Assembly: GCA_963676435.2 (NCBI GenBank)
Contig: CAXXOZ010000006.1
Location: forward strand, 434,001-498,000
Direction of reading: 5' to 3'
Length of the DNA: 64,000 bases
Source of the DNA: CAXXOZ01 sp963676435
GTDB lineage: Bacteria > Bacillota > Clostridia > Lachnospirales > Lachnospiraceae
Shown piece by piece: positions 17,484-26,350 of the stretch. The notes under the pieces were generated by a model. The model searched no databases, had not been told where the DNA came from, and saw only the letters and a program-made list of their open reading frames with translations. The position numbers were made by a program, and so were the translations under genes. Position 1 is the stretch's first letter. Every line of letters starts with the position of its first letter.

Positions 17484-17591
17484 ATGTTTAATCGTAGAAA
17501 CAAAAAAGTCATAAGAATCGTATCGGTTATTATAATTTCTGTTATAGTGGTAGCAATGGTTCTGACTATGGTTCTGCCTTATATTATATAA
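17484..17591 (+). CDS. Single-span membrane microprotein
   Basis: A 35-residue protein with a basic N-terminus (MFNRRNKKVIR) and one strongly hydrophobic helix to the end. A GGGG ribosome site lies 8-11 bases before the ATG, and a promoter is visible at 17423-17451, so expression is likely. It resembles, in size and plan only, small Bacillota membrane proteins such as Prli42; homology is not claimed. A longer frame from 17370 overlaps the opposite gene and has no initiation signal. Confidence 0.6.
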   Translation: MFNRRNKKVIRIVSVIIISVIVVAMVLTMVLPYII

Positions 17592-17620
17592 TACATATAA
17601 ATAAAATAAAAGGGCTTTGT

Positions 17621-18577
17621 ATGAAATCAGGAAAACTATCAGAAGCGGTTTTAAAAAGATCAGTGTTTAAAGAAATAACATCAAAAAGAAAAGATGTTAT
17701 AATAGGTGCAGGTATATGTAGGGATTCAGCTGCAGTTAAAATACCCAAGGAAGATCTGGTATTGCTTTCGACAAATCCAATTTCAATAAATACAGATGAT
17801 ATAGAAGGACCTTATTTATATAGGGTGTTAAATAATATTGCTGCATCAGGTGGAAAAGCAACAGGGGTTTTATTAAACTTTCTATTTCCTGAATTTTTTG
17901 AAGAGACAGACATTAGAAAATTAATGAAAATTTTTAATGAAGAGTGCAAGGAATTAGGACTACAGATAATTGGAGGTCACTCAGAACTTTCAGATTCAGT
18001 AAATAAAGCTATATGTACGATAACTGCTCTAGGTCATATAAAAGAAAATGAATTATTAAATATTAAAAAGGCAAAACCAGGTCATCAGATAGTAATGAGT
18101 AAACATGCTGGTGCAAAAGGAGCGTTAGACCTATATTTAAATAATAAGGAATTTTTAAAAAAAAGATTTCCTGAAATTTTTTTAGATAGAATAGATTTAT
18201 ATAAGAAAGATTTTTCAATTTTAAAAGAAGCTGAAATTGCTTTATCAAATGGGGTAATAGCAATGCATGATTTAAGCACTGGAGGTATTTTTAAGGGCCT
18301 TTGGGAAATAGGATCAGGCTCAGGACTTGGAATGAATATAAGTCTGAAAGATATAAATATTAAACAGGAAACAATAGAGATAACAGAGCTATTAGATGCC
18401 AATCCATACAAAATTAATTCTTCAGGTTCTCTACTTATGATTACAGAAGATGGAAAAAGCTTGGTAAATAGATTAAAAGAAAATTCAATCGAAGCAAATT
18501 TGATTGGAGAGTTAACAAAAAGCAATGACAGGATACTTTTAACTCAGGAAGGGAAAAGATATCTTGAATCAAATTAA
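17621..18577 (+). CDS. AIR synthase-related protein (PurM/HypE superfamily)
   Basis: A 318-residue ATP-binding protein of the PurM/HypE/ThiL/SelD superfamily. The N-terminal half (about 30-150) carries the RDSAAV segment and GGHSELSDS. The C-terminal half (about 160-300) includes the HDLSTGG motif. It is smaller than PurM and no hydrogenase genes are nearby, so neither purine synthesis nor HypE function is supported. Similar stand-alone genes occur in Clostridia without a known reaction. It is probably transcribed with the Lrp and aminotransferase genes that follow after 15 bases. Confidence 0.8.
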   Translation: MKSGKLSEAVLKRSVFKEITSKRKDVIIGAGICRDSAAVKIPKEDLVLLSTNPISINTDDIEGPYLYRVLNNIAASGGKATGVLLNFLFPEFFEETDIRKLMKIFNEECKELGLQIIGGHSELSDSVNKAICTITALGHIKENELLNIKKAKPGHQIVMSKHAGAKGALDLYLNNKEFLKKRFPEIFLDRIDLYKKDFSILKEAEIALSNGVIAMHDLSTGGIFKGLWEIGSGSGLGMNISLKDINIKQETIEITELLDANPYKINSSGSLLMITEDGKSLVNRLKENSIEANLIGELTKSNDRILLTQEGKRYLESN

Positions 18578-18592
18578 AAAGGAGCGACTACT

Positions 18593-19075
18593 ATGAGAGA
18601 AAAGATTTTATCAGTACTTGAACAAAATGCAAGAATTGACTTTAATGAATTGGCGATTTTAATTGGCGAGGATGCAGTCGCCGTTGAAAAAGAAATCAAA
18701 AAAATGGAAGAAGAGAAGGTTATCTGCGGATATCATACACTTATAAATTGGGATAGCACAAATGATGAAAAAGTTATTGCACTTATTGAAGTTAAGGTAA
18801 CTCCTCAGAGAGGAAGAGGATTTGATAAAATAGCTGAAGCTATATATAACTATGATGAAGTTGGAACAGTGTATTTAATGTCTGGTGGTTTTGACTTTAC
18901 TGTTATTATCGAAGGAAAAACCATGAAAGAAGTTGCACAGTTCGTTTCTGATAAGTTAGCACCAATGGATGCAATACAAAGTACAGCTACTCATTTTGTA
19001 TTAAAAAAATATAAAGAAAACGGAACTAAAATTGGACATATAAAAACTGATGAAAGAATGAAGGTGACATTTTGA
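18593..19075 (+). CDS. Lrp/AsnC-family transcriptional regulator (AlaR-like)
   Basis: A 160-residue regulator with an N-terminal helix-turn-helix (about residues 1-55) and a C-terminal amino-acid-sensing RAM domain (about 70-145). AAAGGAG precedes the ATG. The gene overlaps the aminotransferase start by 4 bases. This regulator-aminotransferase pair matches Bacillus alaR-alaT (yugG-yugH), where the regulator controls alanine synthesis. That assignment is by analogy. Confidence 0.9.
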   Translation: MREKILSVLEQNARIDFNELAILIGEDAVAVEKEIKKMEEEKVICGYHTLINWDSTNDEKVIALIEVKVTPQRGRGFDKIAEAIYNYDEVGTVYLMSGGFDFTVIIEGKTMKEVAQFVSDKLAPMDAIQSTATHFVLKKYKENGTKIGHIKTDERMKVTF

Positions 19076-20229
19076 GAGACCCACTATCAAACAATGTAAA
19101 GAAAATAAAACCATCTGGAATTAGAAAATTCTTTGATATAGTTACGGAAATGAAAGATGCTATATCTTTGGGAGTTGGAGAGCCGGATTTTGATACCCCT
19201 TGGCATATTAGGGAAGAGGGGATATATTCCCTTGAAAAAGGAAAAACTTTTTATACCTCAAATGCAGGGTTAAAGGAATTAAAAGTTGAAGTAAGTAATT
19301 ATTTTAAAAGAAAAATGAATATTGAATATGATTATGATAAAGAAGTAATTATAACTGTTGGAGGAAGCGAAGCTATAGATATAGCGATAAGGGCTATGGT
19401 AGACCCAGGTGACGAAGTAATTATTCCACAGCCAAGTTTTGTTTCTTACCTTCCTTGTGTACAGCTAGCATATGCTGAACCAGTAATAATTGATTTGCAG
19501 GAAAAAGATGATTTTAGACTTACAAAGGAACAGGTGATAAACGCAATTACTCCAAAGACAAAAGTACTTATATTACCGTTTCCTAATAATCCTACTGGAG
19601 CAATATTAGAAAAACATGAATTAGAAGAAATAGCAAAAATCTGTATCGAAAATGATATTTATGTTTTATCAGATGAAATATATGCAGAGCTTACCTATAC
19701 AAAAGATCACTATTCAATCATACAGGTTGAAGGGATGAAGGAAAGAACTGTATTAATAAATGGTTTCTCAAAAGCCTATGCTATGACAGGTTGGAGACTT
19801 GGATTTGCAGTAGCTCCAGAAATCATAATGGAGCAGATGATTAAGATTCATCAGTATGCAATAATGTGTGCCCCTACAACAAGTCAGTATGCAGCAGTTG
19901 CGGCTCTTAAAAATGGTGATAAAGATGTTCAGGAAATGAGAAAATCTTATGATCAGAGAAGGCGCTTCCTATTACATGAATTTAATAGAATAGGGATACC
20001 TTGTTTTGAACCATTTGGAGCATTTTATATGTTCCCAAATATACAAAAGTTTGGTATGACTTCAGAAGAATTTGCCATAAAATTATTAGAGTCACAAAAA
20101 GTAGCAGTAGTTCCAGGAACTGCATTTGGTGATTGTGGGGAAGGATTCTTAAGAATTTCTTACGCTTATTCACTTGATAATTTAAAAGAAGCTTTAAGCA
20201 GAATAGAAAGATTTGTGAATAGTTTATGA
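19072..20229 (+). CDS. Class I/II aminotransferase (AlaT/PatA-like)
   Basis: A 385-residue fold-type I PLP enzyme. Markers are GVGEPDFDTP (about residues 33-42), the NPTG motif (around 176), the SDEIYAEL segment (about 203) and the PLP lysine in SKAYAMTGWRLG (about 234). It starts at TTG 19072, four bases inside the end of the Lrp gene, after AAGGTGA. The pairing suggests alanine or aspartate transamination linked to the regulator upstream. The enzyme overlaps trmL by 4 bases, so lrp, aminotransferase and trmL form a coupled operon. Confidence 0.93.
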   Translation: MRDPLSNNVKKIKPSGIRKFFDIVTEMKDAISLGVGEPDFDTPWHIREEGIYSLEKGKTFYTSNAGLKELKVEVSNYFKRKMNIEYDYDKEVIITVGGSEAIDIAIRAMVDPGDEVIIPQPSFVSYLPCVQLAYAEPVIIDLQEKDDFRLTKEQVINAITPKTKVLILPFPNNPTGAILEKHELEEIAKICIENDIYVLSDEIYAELTYTKDHYSIIQVEGMKERTVLINGFSKAYAMTGWRLGFAVAPEIIMEQMIKIHQYAIMCAPTTSQYAAVAALKNGDKDVQEMRKSYDQRRRFLLHEFNRIGIPCFEPFGAFYMFPNIQKFGMTSEEFAIKLLESQKVAVVPGTAFGDCGEGFLRISYAYSLDNLKEALSRIERFVNSL

Positions 20230-20717
20230 TAAATATAGTTTTATTAGAACCTGAGATACCAGCAAACACAGGTAACATAGGAAGAACGTGTGTAGCTACA
20301 GGTGCCAGGCTTCACCTCATAGAACCTATGGGCTTTAAAATTTCTCAAAAAGAGGTAAAAAGAGCAGGACTTGACTATTGGGAGCATCTAGATGTTACTG
20401 TATATGATAATTATGATGATTTTTTAGAGAAAAATCAAAATGCCAAGATATACATGGCCACTACGAAAGCCGAACAAACCTACGCTGAAGCTGACTTTGA
20501 AGATAATTGCTTTATAATGTTTGGTAAAGAAAGTGCTGGTATTCCTGAGGAAATTTTATTAAAAAATAAGGAAACGGCTATCAGGATTCCCATGAATCAT
20601 GAAATTCGTTCCCTAAACTTATCAAATTCAGTAGCAATTGTTTTGTATGAAGCTTTGCGTCAAAATGACTTTAAAGGAATGCAAAGCGCTGGAAAACTTC
20701 ATAACTATGACTGGTAG
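20226..20717 (+). CDS. trmL: tRNA (cytidine/uridine-34 2'-O)-methyltransferase TrmL
   Basis: SPOUT methyltransferase that 2'-O-methylates the wobble base of tRNA-Leu. The 163-residue length and the signatures NIVLLEPEIPANTGNIGRT (start), FGKESAGIP (about 99-107) and RIPM..IRSLNLSNSV (C-terminal trefoil knot) are typical of TrmL/YibK. Its ATG overlaps the aminotransferase stop. The stop is only 2 bases from the stop of the opposite histidine kinase gene, leaving no room for a separate terminator. Confidence 0.94.
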   Translation: MINIVLLEPEIPANTGNIGRTCVATGARLHLIEPMGFKISQKEVKRAGLDYWEHLDVTVYDNYDDFLEKNQNAKIYMATTKAEQTYAEADFEDNCFIMFGKESAGIPEEILLKNKETAIRIPMNHEIRSLNLSNSVAIVLYEALRQNDFKGMQSAGKLHNYDW

Positions 20718-20719
20718 AA

Positions 20720-22117
20720 TTATTTCTTTTTACTAGCCTTTTGTAATGTAAACATAAATTCTGTACCTGCACCTTCAGTACTTACTACGGTAATGTTCTC
20801 ATCGTGTAGTTGCAGAATTTCTTTTACTATTGAGAGTCCAAGACCAGTTCCTGTCTTGTCTCGTCCTCTAGATTTATCAAGTTTAAAAAACCTGTCAAAA
20901 ATCTTTGGAATTTCTTCCGAAGGAATACCTATACCGGAATCTTTTATAGAAACATATATTTTTTCACCCTTATCATGAACGGTTATAGATATAACTGAAC
21001 CAGACTTACTAAATTTTATTGCATTATCAATGAGGTTATATAAAACCTGTTCGATTTTTTCTTTATCTGCATTTACCAAAAAATATTTTGTTTTAAAAGT
21101 AGTTTCAAATATTATCTTTTTCTTATTAGAGAGAACTTCGAGAGTCTCTATTGCGTGTCTGATTTCAGTTTTTATATTAAAATCTGTTAGGTCTAATCGG
21201 TGTTCCTTTTTCCCCCATGCATTTATAGTTAAAAGATTTTTAGTAAGTTTGTTTAGGCGATTTGTCTCAAATAGGACGGTACCTAAATATCTTTCCATTG
21301 ATTCGGGAGGAATGGTGCCATCCTTCATGGCCTCAATATAGCCTTTTATTGAAGTCAGTGGAGACCTAAAGTCATGAGAAATATTGGCTATAAATTTTTT
21401 CTGATCCTCTTCTTGTGTCTTTAACTGTGATGCCATATAGTTTAGAGAAGCTGCAAGTTTACCAAGCTCATCATCAGTGTTTACTACTAGAACTTTGTAT
21501 TGGAAATTACCTTTTGCAAATTCTGTTGCGGCATGACTAATCTGCCTTATTGGTCTATATACAAAAACAGTAAATATAAATAAAACTATGAAAGATAATA
21601 AATATAAAATTAGAAAGGTTATGAAAAAAATATTGGCTAAAAAATTCATTTCTTCATTTAGGTGTTCAGTATGCTTATGCATAATGATATTTTGTGTTTC
21701 TCCAAGAAAAACCAGACTTGTAGAATTAACACTTAAGGATGTTTCATTTAGATAATGTTCGAATGAACCTAAAAGGTAAATATTGTTTAATAAATTTTGA
21801 TATTCATCTGGAGAAATATTTATAGGTGATGTCTCACTGGTTGAATAGGTAATATTACCATGAGTATCGACAAACCAGATTTCTACATCAAGAGATTTAG
21901 AATATATATCAATTACGGAAGTATTATTTGGAGAATCTTTTATGGACTCAGCGAGTAATTCCCCGCTTTTTATTAGCGTTTCTGATTCAGAAACATATAA
22001 ATTTCTAGTTATATTACTTAAAACAAGAGATAGAAATAAAAGACTTATTATACCAAAAGTAAAATAACCCAAAAAAAGCTTATTATAAAGAGTTTTTTTC
22101 ATTAGGATATTTGACAT
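20720..22117 (-). CDS. Sensor histidine kinase
   Basis: A 465-residue membrane kinase. Transmembrane helices lie at about residues 13-31 and 158-182 and enclose an extracytoplasmic sensor of about 125 residues. A HAMP domain (about 183-237), the HisKA phospho-acceptor in NISHDFRSPLTSIKGY (His near 247), and an HATPase domain with the N box NLIDNAIKF and the G boxes GIGIP and GTGLGL follow. The partner response regulator lies 5 bases upstream. The signal is unknown. Confidence 0.93.
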   Translation of the reverse strand: MSNILMKKTLYNKLFLGYFTFGIISLLFLSLVLSNITRNLYVSESETLIKSGELLAESIKDSPNNTSVIDIYSKSLDVEIWFVDTHGNITYSTSETSPINISPDEYQNLLNNIYLLGSFEHYLNETSLSVNSTSLVFLGETQNIIMHKHTEHLNEEMNFLANIFFITFLILYLLSFIVLFIFTVFVYRPIRQISHAATEFAKGNFQYKVLVVNTDDELGKLAASLNYMASQLKTQEEDQKKFIANISHDFRSPLTSIKGYIEAMKDGTIPPESMERYLGTVLFETNRLNKLTKNLLTINAWGKKEHRLDLTDFNIKTEIRHAIETLEVLSNKKKIIFETTFKTKYFLVNADKEKIEQVLYNLIDNAIKFSKSGSVISITVHDKGEKIYVSIKDSGIGIPSEEIPKIFDRFFKLDKSRGRDKTGTGLGLSIVKEILQLHDENITVVSTEGAGTEFMFTLQKASKKK

Positions 22118-22122
22118 TATTT

Positions 22123-22827
22123 TTACCCTTTTGTATCGAACTTATATCCGATTCCCCAAACTGTTGAAAGAGACCATGAGTGATGATCATTTATTTTTTC
22201 ACGTATTCTTTTTACATGAACATCTACTGTCCTTGTATCGCCGATATACTCATAACCCCAAATTCTATCTAAAAGCTGTTCCCTAGTAAAAACCTGATTT
22301 GGTGATGAAGCTAAAAAATGTAAAAGTTCAATTTCTTTTGGTGGCATATCAATTGTTTTGCCCATATATTTAACTGTATAGTCAGTTAAACTTACTAGCA
22401 AGTCGGGATACTCAACAATGTCAGCAGATTTTTTTGAAGCTTCTGTTTGCTTACAGTTTTTATAACGCCTCAAAACAGCTTTTACCCTTGCTACCAGTTC
22501 TTTTGAGTCAAAAGGTTTGTTTATGTAATCATCTGCCCCTAGTTCTAATCCTAATACTTTATCAAAGGTTTCGCCTTTTGCTGAAAGAATTATTATCGGT
22601 ACTGAAGAATCTTTTCTTATTTCTCTACAAACCTCGTATCCATCAATTCCTGGAAGCATCAAATCCAAAAGAATAAGATTTGGTTCATAAGTTTTTACTA
22701 CTTCTAGTGCTTCTTCTCCGTCGGTAACTTTTTTTGTGTCAAAACATTCTTTAGTCAAATATAAAGAAATTAAGTCTGCAATATTCTCGTCGTCATCAAC
22801 AATGAGTATCTTTTGCCTGTTTTGCAT
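22123..22827 (-). CDS. OmpR/PhoB-family response regulator
   Basis: A 234-residue regulator with a receiver domain (acidic pocket in ILIVDDDEN, phospho-acceptor Asp in LILLDLMLPG, Lys in NKPFD) and a C-terminal winged helix ending with GDTRTVDVHVKRIREKI and GIGYKF. The start at 22827 is preferred (GGGTGG upstream) over an in-frame GTG at 22839. It is the first gene of a two-gene operon with the histidine kinase and lies 19 bases after mutS2 on the same strand. Confidence 0.94.
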   Translation of the reverse strand: MQNRQKILIVDDDENIADLISLYLTKECFDTKKVTDGEEALEVVKTYEPNLILLDLMLPGIDGYEVCREIRKDSSVPIIILSAKGETFDKVLGLELGADDYINKPFDSKELVARVKAVLRRYKNCKQTEASKKSADIVEYPDLLVSLTDYTVKYMGKTIDMPPKEIELLHFLASSPNQVFTREQLLDRIWGYEYIGDTRTVDVHVKRIREKINDHHSWSLSTVWGIGYKFDTKG

Positions 22828-22846
22828 AAAACCTACCACCCTTCTT

Positions 22847-25228
22847 TTACTGTTTAAATTCTACTATAGTTACGCCTGCATCACCTTCTCCAAATTCCGC
22901 AAGCCTATAAGATTTAACATGTGAAGCTTTTTTTAAATAAGCATGAACGGCCTTTCTAAGAGCACCGGTGCCTTTACCATGAACTACTCTTACAAAAGGC
23001 ATATGTGATAAATATGCATCATCCAAATACTTATCAAGTTCTGAAATTCCATCATCTATATTTTTACCGATTATATTTAGTTCTAAAGGTGTAATAGATG
23101 ATGATTTACCTACTTTAACTTTACCTGCACCTGTTCGTTTTAAATTTGGAGCAGTTATAACCTCTTCATCGATGATTATTAAGTCTTTAATATTTAACTG
23201 TGATCTTAATATTCCCATTTGCACAAAAAGCTCGCCTTTTGCATTAGGTAGTGTGCTTACTGTTCCATTTAATCCTAAAGAAATAACTTTGACACTATCA
23301 CCAATATGAAAATCTTCTGGTTTATGATTTCCAACCTTTGTCTGTTCATTTCTTAAAGTTAGTTTTTGGTTGGTTTCTTTTAATTTTTTACCTAATCCCT
23401 GTCTTTGTTTTTCTAAATCTGAAAGATTAGAATTTTTTGACAATTTATTGATATTTTTTATAGTCAGATCAGCGTATTCTTTTGCTTGTTGTAGTATTTC
23501 TTTAGCTTCTTCGTTTGCTTTTTTAATTATCTGTTCTTTTCTATCTTCTATATTTTCTCTTTTTTGTTCAAGTTTACTTTTTAAAGTTTCTACTTCAAGC
23601 TTATAATGCTTTATTTTTTCCTGCTCTTTTTCTATTGTTTTTCTGGAGTGCTCTAAACTGGCTAATAAATCTTCAAAGGATTTTTCGTTAGCATTTAGAC
23701 TCTCTTTGGCTTTGATAATTATATAATCAGGTAAACCTAATTTTGATGAGATTTCAAATGCATTACTTTTGCCTGGAATACCTATTTGTAATTTGTATGT
23801 TGGTCTTAAAGTTTCTACATCAAATTCGCAGGATGCATTTTCCACATCATCGGTTTCAAGAGCAAATATTTTAAGCTCACTGTAATGAGTGGTTGCCATT
23901 GTTCTAATACTTTGATTGTTAAGGTGTGTTAATATTGAAATTGCTAAAGCGGCACCTTCTGTAGGATCGGTTCCAGCTCCAAGTTCATCAAAAAGTACCA
24001 ATGACTTTTGATTTGCATCTTCAACTATATTTACAATATTTTTCATGTGGGAAGAAAAAGTACTTAAACTTTGTTCGATACTTTGTTCGTCACCTATATC
24101 TGCATATATTTCATCAAAAATGGAAAGTGAAGAACCTTCATCAGCAGGAATATGCATACCTGCAAGTCCCATTAGTGAAAGTAATCCGGTTGTTTTTAAA
24201 GAAACAGTTTTACCTCCAGTATTTGGTCCTGTTACAATAAGCATATTAAAGTCATTTCCAAGCCTAATGTTTGTAGGAACGACTTCTTTTGGATCTAGTA
24301 ATGGGTGTCTTCCGCATTTTATATTAATAATCCCGTCTTCATTAAAAACAGGTTCATTGCCTTTATAAGTTTTTGAAAAAGATGCTTTCGCAAAAATAAA
24401 ATCAAGGTTAATTAAAACATTTAAGTTTGATTCTAAAATTTCATTATACTCGGCAGTCTGATTGCTTAAATTTGCTAGTATTACATCAATTTCTTCCTGC
24501 TCTTTACCAAAGAGCTCTTTTAAATCGTTGTTAAGTTTTACTATGGACATAGGTTCAATGAATAAGGTTGAACCGCTTGAAGATTGATCATGAATCATAC
24601 CTGGTACGTTATTTTTGTACTCCTGTTTTACAGGTACGCAGTAACGTCCATTTCTCATGGTCACAACAAAATCCTGAAGATAAGTTTTCATAGTTGTAGA
24701 AGAAATTAAAGATGTTAGTTGTTTGTGTATCTGGTCATTAGAATTTTTTATCTTTCTTCTTATATTTTTTAGATTGAATGATGCATCATCACTTAGTTCC
24801 TCAGGAGAAATTATACATCTTTTTATTTCGTTATTTAAATTAGACAAAGGTTCCAAAGAAATGAACATATCATCTAAAGAGTCATTTTCTTCTTCATCAG
24901 TTTCTTTTCTAGAAAATGTTTTTACTTTTAAAGCCACATTTAGCAAAGAGCTTATGTCTAGAAGTTCACTAATGCTTAGAGAAGCTCCAACCATTAGTCT
25001 TTTTAAAGATGGTGTGATATCTCTAAGACCTGAAAAAGAAATCCCACCCTTTTTCCAAATCCTTGATAATGCATCTGTTGTTTGAGTTTGTTCTATTTTT
25101 ATTGTTTCGATATCATTTATTGGCAGCAATTCCTGACATAGTTTTTTTCCCATATCAGAAGAAGCATATTCTTTTAATTTTTCAATGATTTTATAATACT
25201 CAAGGGTATTTAAAGCTTTATTATTCAC
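22847..25228 (-). CDS. mutS2: Endonuclease MutS2 (RqcU)
   Basis: A 793-residue MutS-family ATPase without the mismatch-recognition domain. The MutS core and ATPase (Walker A GPNTGGKT at about 338-345) are followed by a long coiled coil (about 515-620), a KOW-like segment and a C-terminal Smr nuclease domain containing VHGKGTGALR. In Bacillus, MutS2 acts on collided ribosomes, and RqcP, encoded at 7311, works in the linked quality-control pathway. A GGAGGGC ribosome site precedes the ATG at 25228. Confidence 0.96.
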   Translation of the reverse strand: MNNKALNTLEYYKIIEKLKEYASSDMGKKLCQELLPINDIETIKIEQTQTTDALSRIWKKGGISFSGLRDITPSLKRLMVGASLSISELLDISSLLNVALKVKTFSRKETDEEENDSLDDMFISLEPLSNLNNEIKRCIISPEELSDDASFNLKNIRRKIKNSNDQIHKQLTSLISSTTMKTYLQDFVVTMRNGRYCVPVKQEYKNNVPGMIHDQSSSGSTLFIEPMSIVKLNNDLKELFGKEQEEIDVILANLSNQTAEYNEILESNLNVLINLDFIFAKASFSKTYKGNEPVFNEDGIINIKCGRHPLLDPKEVVPTNIRLGNDFNMLIVTGPNTGGKTVSLKTTGLLSLMGLAGMHIPADEGSSLSIFDEIYADIGDEQSIEQSLSTFSSHMKNIVNIVEDANQKSLVLFDELGAGTDPTEGAALAISILTHLNNQSIRTMATTHYSELKIFALETDDVENASCEFDVETLRPTYKLQIGIPGKSNAFEISSKLGLPDYIIIKAKESLNANEKSFEDLLASLEHSRKTIEKEQEKIKHYKLEVETLKSKLEQKRENIEDRKEQIIKKANEEAKEILQQAKEYADLTIKNINKLSKNSNLSDLEKQRQGLGKKLKETNQKLTLRNEQTKVGNHKPEDFHIGDSVKVISLGLNGTVSTLPNAKGELFVQMGILRSQLNIKDLIIIDEEVITAPNLKRTGAGKVKVGKSSSITPLELNIIGKNIDDGISELDKYLDDAYLSHMPFVRVVHGKGTGALRKAVHAYLKKASHVKSYRLAEFGEGDAGVTIVEFKQ

Positions 25229-25245
25229 GTGCCCTCCTCTACTAA

Positions 25246-25274
25246 TTGACCTACCATATATTTTACATTATAAT
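25246..25274 (+). promoter_or_regulatory. Promoter of the pseudoprotease-yhaM-rlmD operon
   Basis: TTGACC (25246-25251), a 17-base spacer and a perfect TATAAT (25269-25274), 32 bases upstream of the ATG at 25306. Confidence 0.8.
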
Positions 25275-25305
25275 GATATAAACATCAATATTGAAGGGAA
25301 ATATT

Positions 25306-26325
25306 ATGGAAAAGTCTAACGGAAGAAAGATAATTATCAGAAATGCAATTGGGATAATTTTGATATTTCTGGTAGTTTTATTTTTTAGATGGAATTGTCT
25401 TTCGGAAGGTCAAAGTAGATTTGCTAATCAGGAAGAGTCAACTGATAAAAATATTCATGAAACAGTAAGCGAAGTGCCTAAATACGTAGTTAAAATAACA
25501 GGTATTGAAGGTGGAGACTCTGATAATATATACCATTCTTCTGGAATAATACTTGGTTTTGGAGATAAAATATTTATACTAACAGAATATAATTCAATTA
25601 TGAATGCCTCTGAGGTACAGGTAGAATTTTTCAATGAAACTATTTTTGGTGCTGCTATTGAAAAAGTGGACATAAACAGTGGTGTAGCAATACTTTCTAT
25701 AATTCAGTCTGAAGTTGATTTAGAAACTAGAAAAGCAATTACTAAAGCAGAGTTTGGAAATGCAGATAATGTAACCACAGGACAGGAAATAGCTATGGCC
25801 GGCAATCCTTATGGATCAGGTGATTATCTGGACTATGGAACTATCACTACAGTTTCTGAAAAATATGATGCTATGGACGCTCAATACCGACTATTAGTCA
25901 CAGATATTATACCTTCAGGTTTTCAAAATGGATTTATCATAAATGATGAAGGCAAAGTTGTTTCAATGGTTTCTGAAACAATAAAAAATGAATCAATAAA
26001 CAATGTTATTTGTTCGGTAGGTATAACGGATATAATAGATATTATCAACAGAATATGTAATAATGAGGCAATACCATATCTAGGAATATATGGGGAATCA
26101 TATTCTCAAACCGAACAGGGTATAATATTAACTGAGGTTAAAGATGGCTCTCCGGCATGGAACTCTTATTTAAGAGCAGGCGACATAATATTAAGTATAG
26201 ATGGTATAAAAGTTGTGGATATGGATGGAGTACAAAATATTTTAGAAAATAAAAATCAAGAAGATGAAGTATTAATACAGGTTTTAAGTAAAGGTGAAGT
26301 AAAAGTAGTACTTGACGGAAGGTAA
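25306..26325 (+). CDS. HtrA/DegP-like membrane protein with degenerate catalytic triad and PDZ domain
   Basis: A 339-residue protein with an N-terminal signal anchor (about residues 12-29), a trypsin-like domain (about 55-245) and a C-terminal PDZ domain (about 250-335; LRAGDIILSIDG). The fold matches HtrA, but the catalytic motifs are gone. The TNNHV position reads TEYNS, the aspartate region reads INSGVAIL, and the GNSGGP loop reads SGFQNGF. A working serine protease is therefore unlikely. It may bind exported peptides or act as a scaffold (inference). The ATG at 25306 follows GAAGGGAAA. It heads an operon with a YhaM-like nuclease and an RlmD-like enzyme. Confidence 0.85.
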   Translation: MEKSNGRKIIIRNAIGIILIFLVVLFFRWNCLSEGQSRFANQEESTDKNIHETVSEVPKYVVKITGIEGGDSDNIYHSSGIILGFGDKIFILTEYNSIMNASEVQVEFFNETIFGAAIEKVDINSGVAILSIIQSEVDLETRKAITKAEFGNADNVTTGQEIAMAGNPYGSGDYLDYGTITTVSEKYDAMDAQYRLLVTDIIPSGFQNGFIINDEGKVVSMVSETIKNESINNVICSVGITDIIDIINRICNNEAIPYLGIYGESYSQTEQGIILTEVKDGSPAWNSYLRAGDIILSIDGIKVVDMDGVQNILENKNQEDEVLIQVLSKGEVKVVLDGR

Positions 26326-26350
26326 ACATTTAACGAGAAAGGATTAAACA

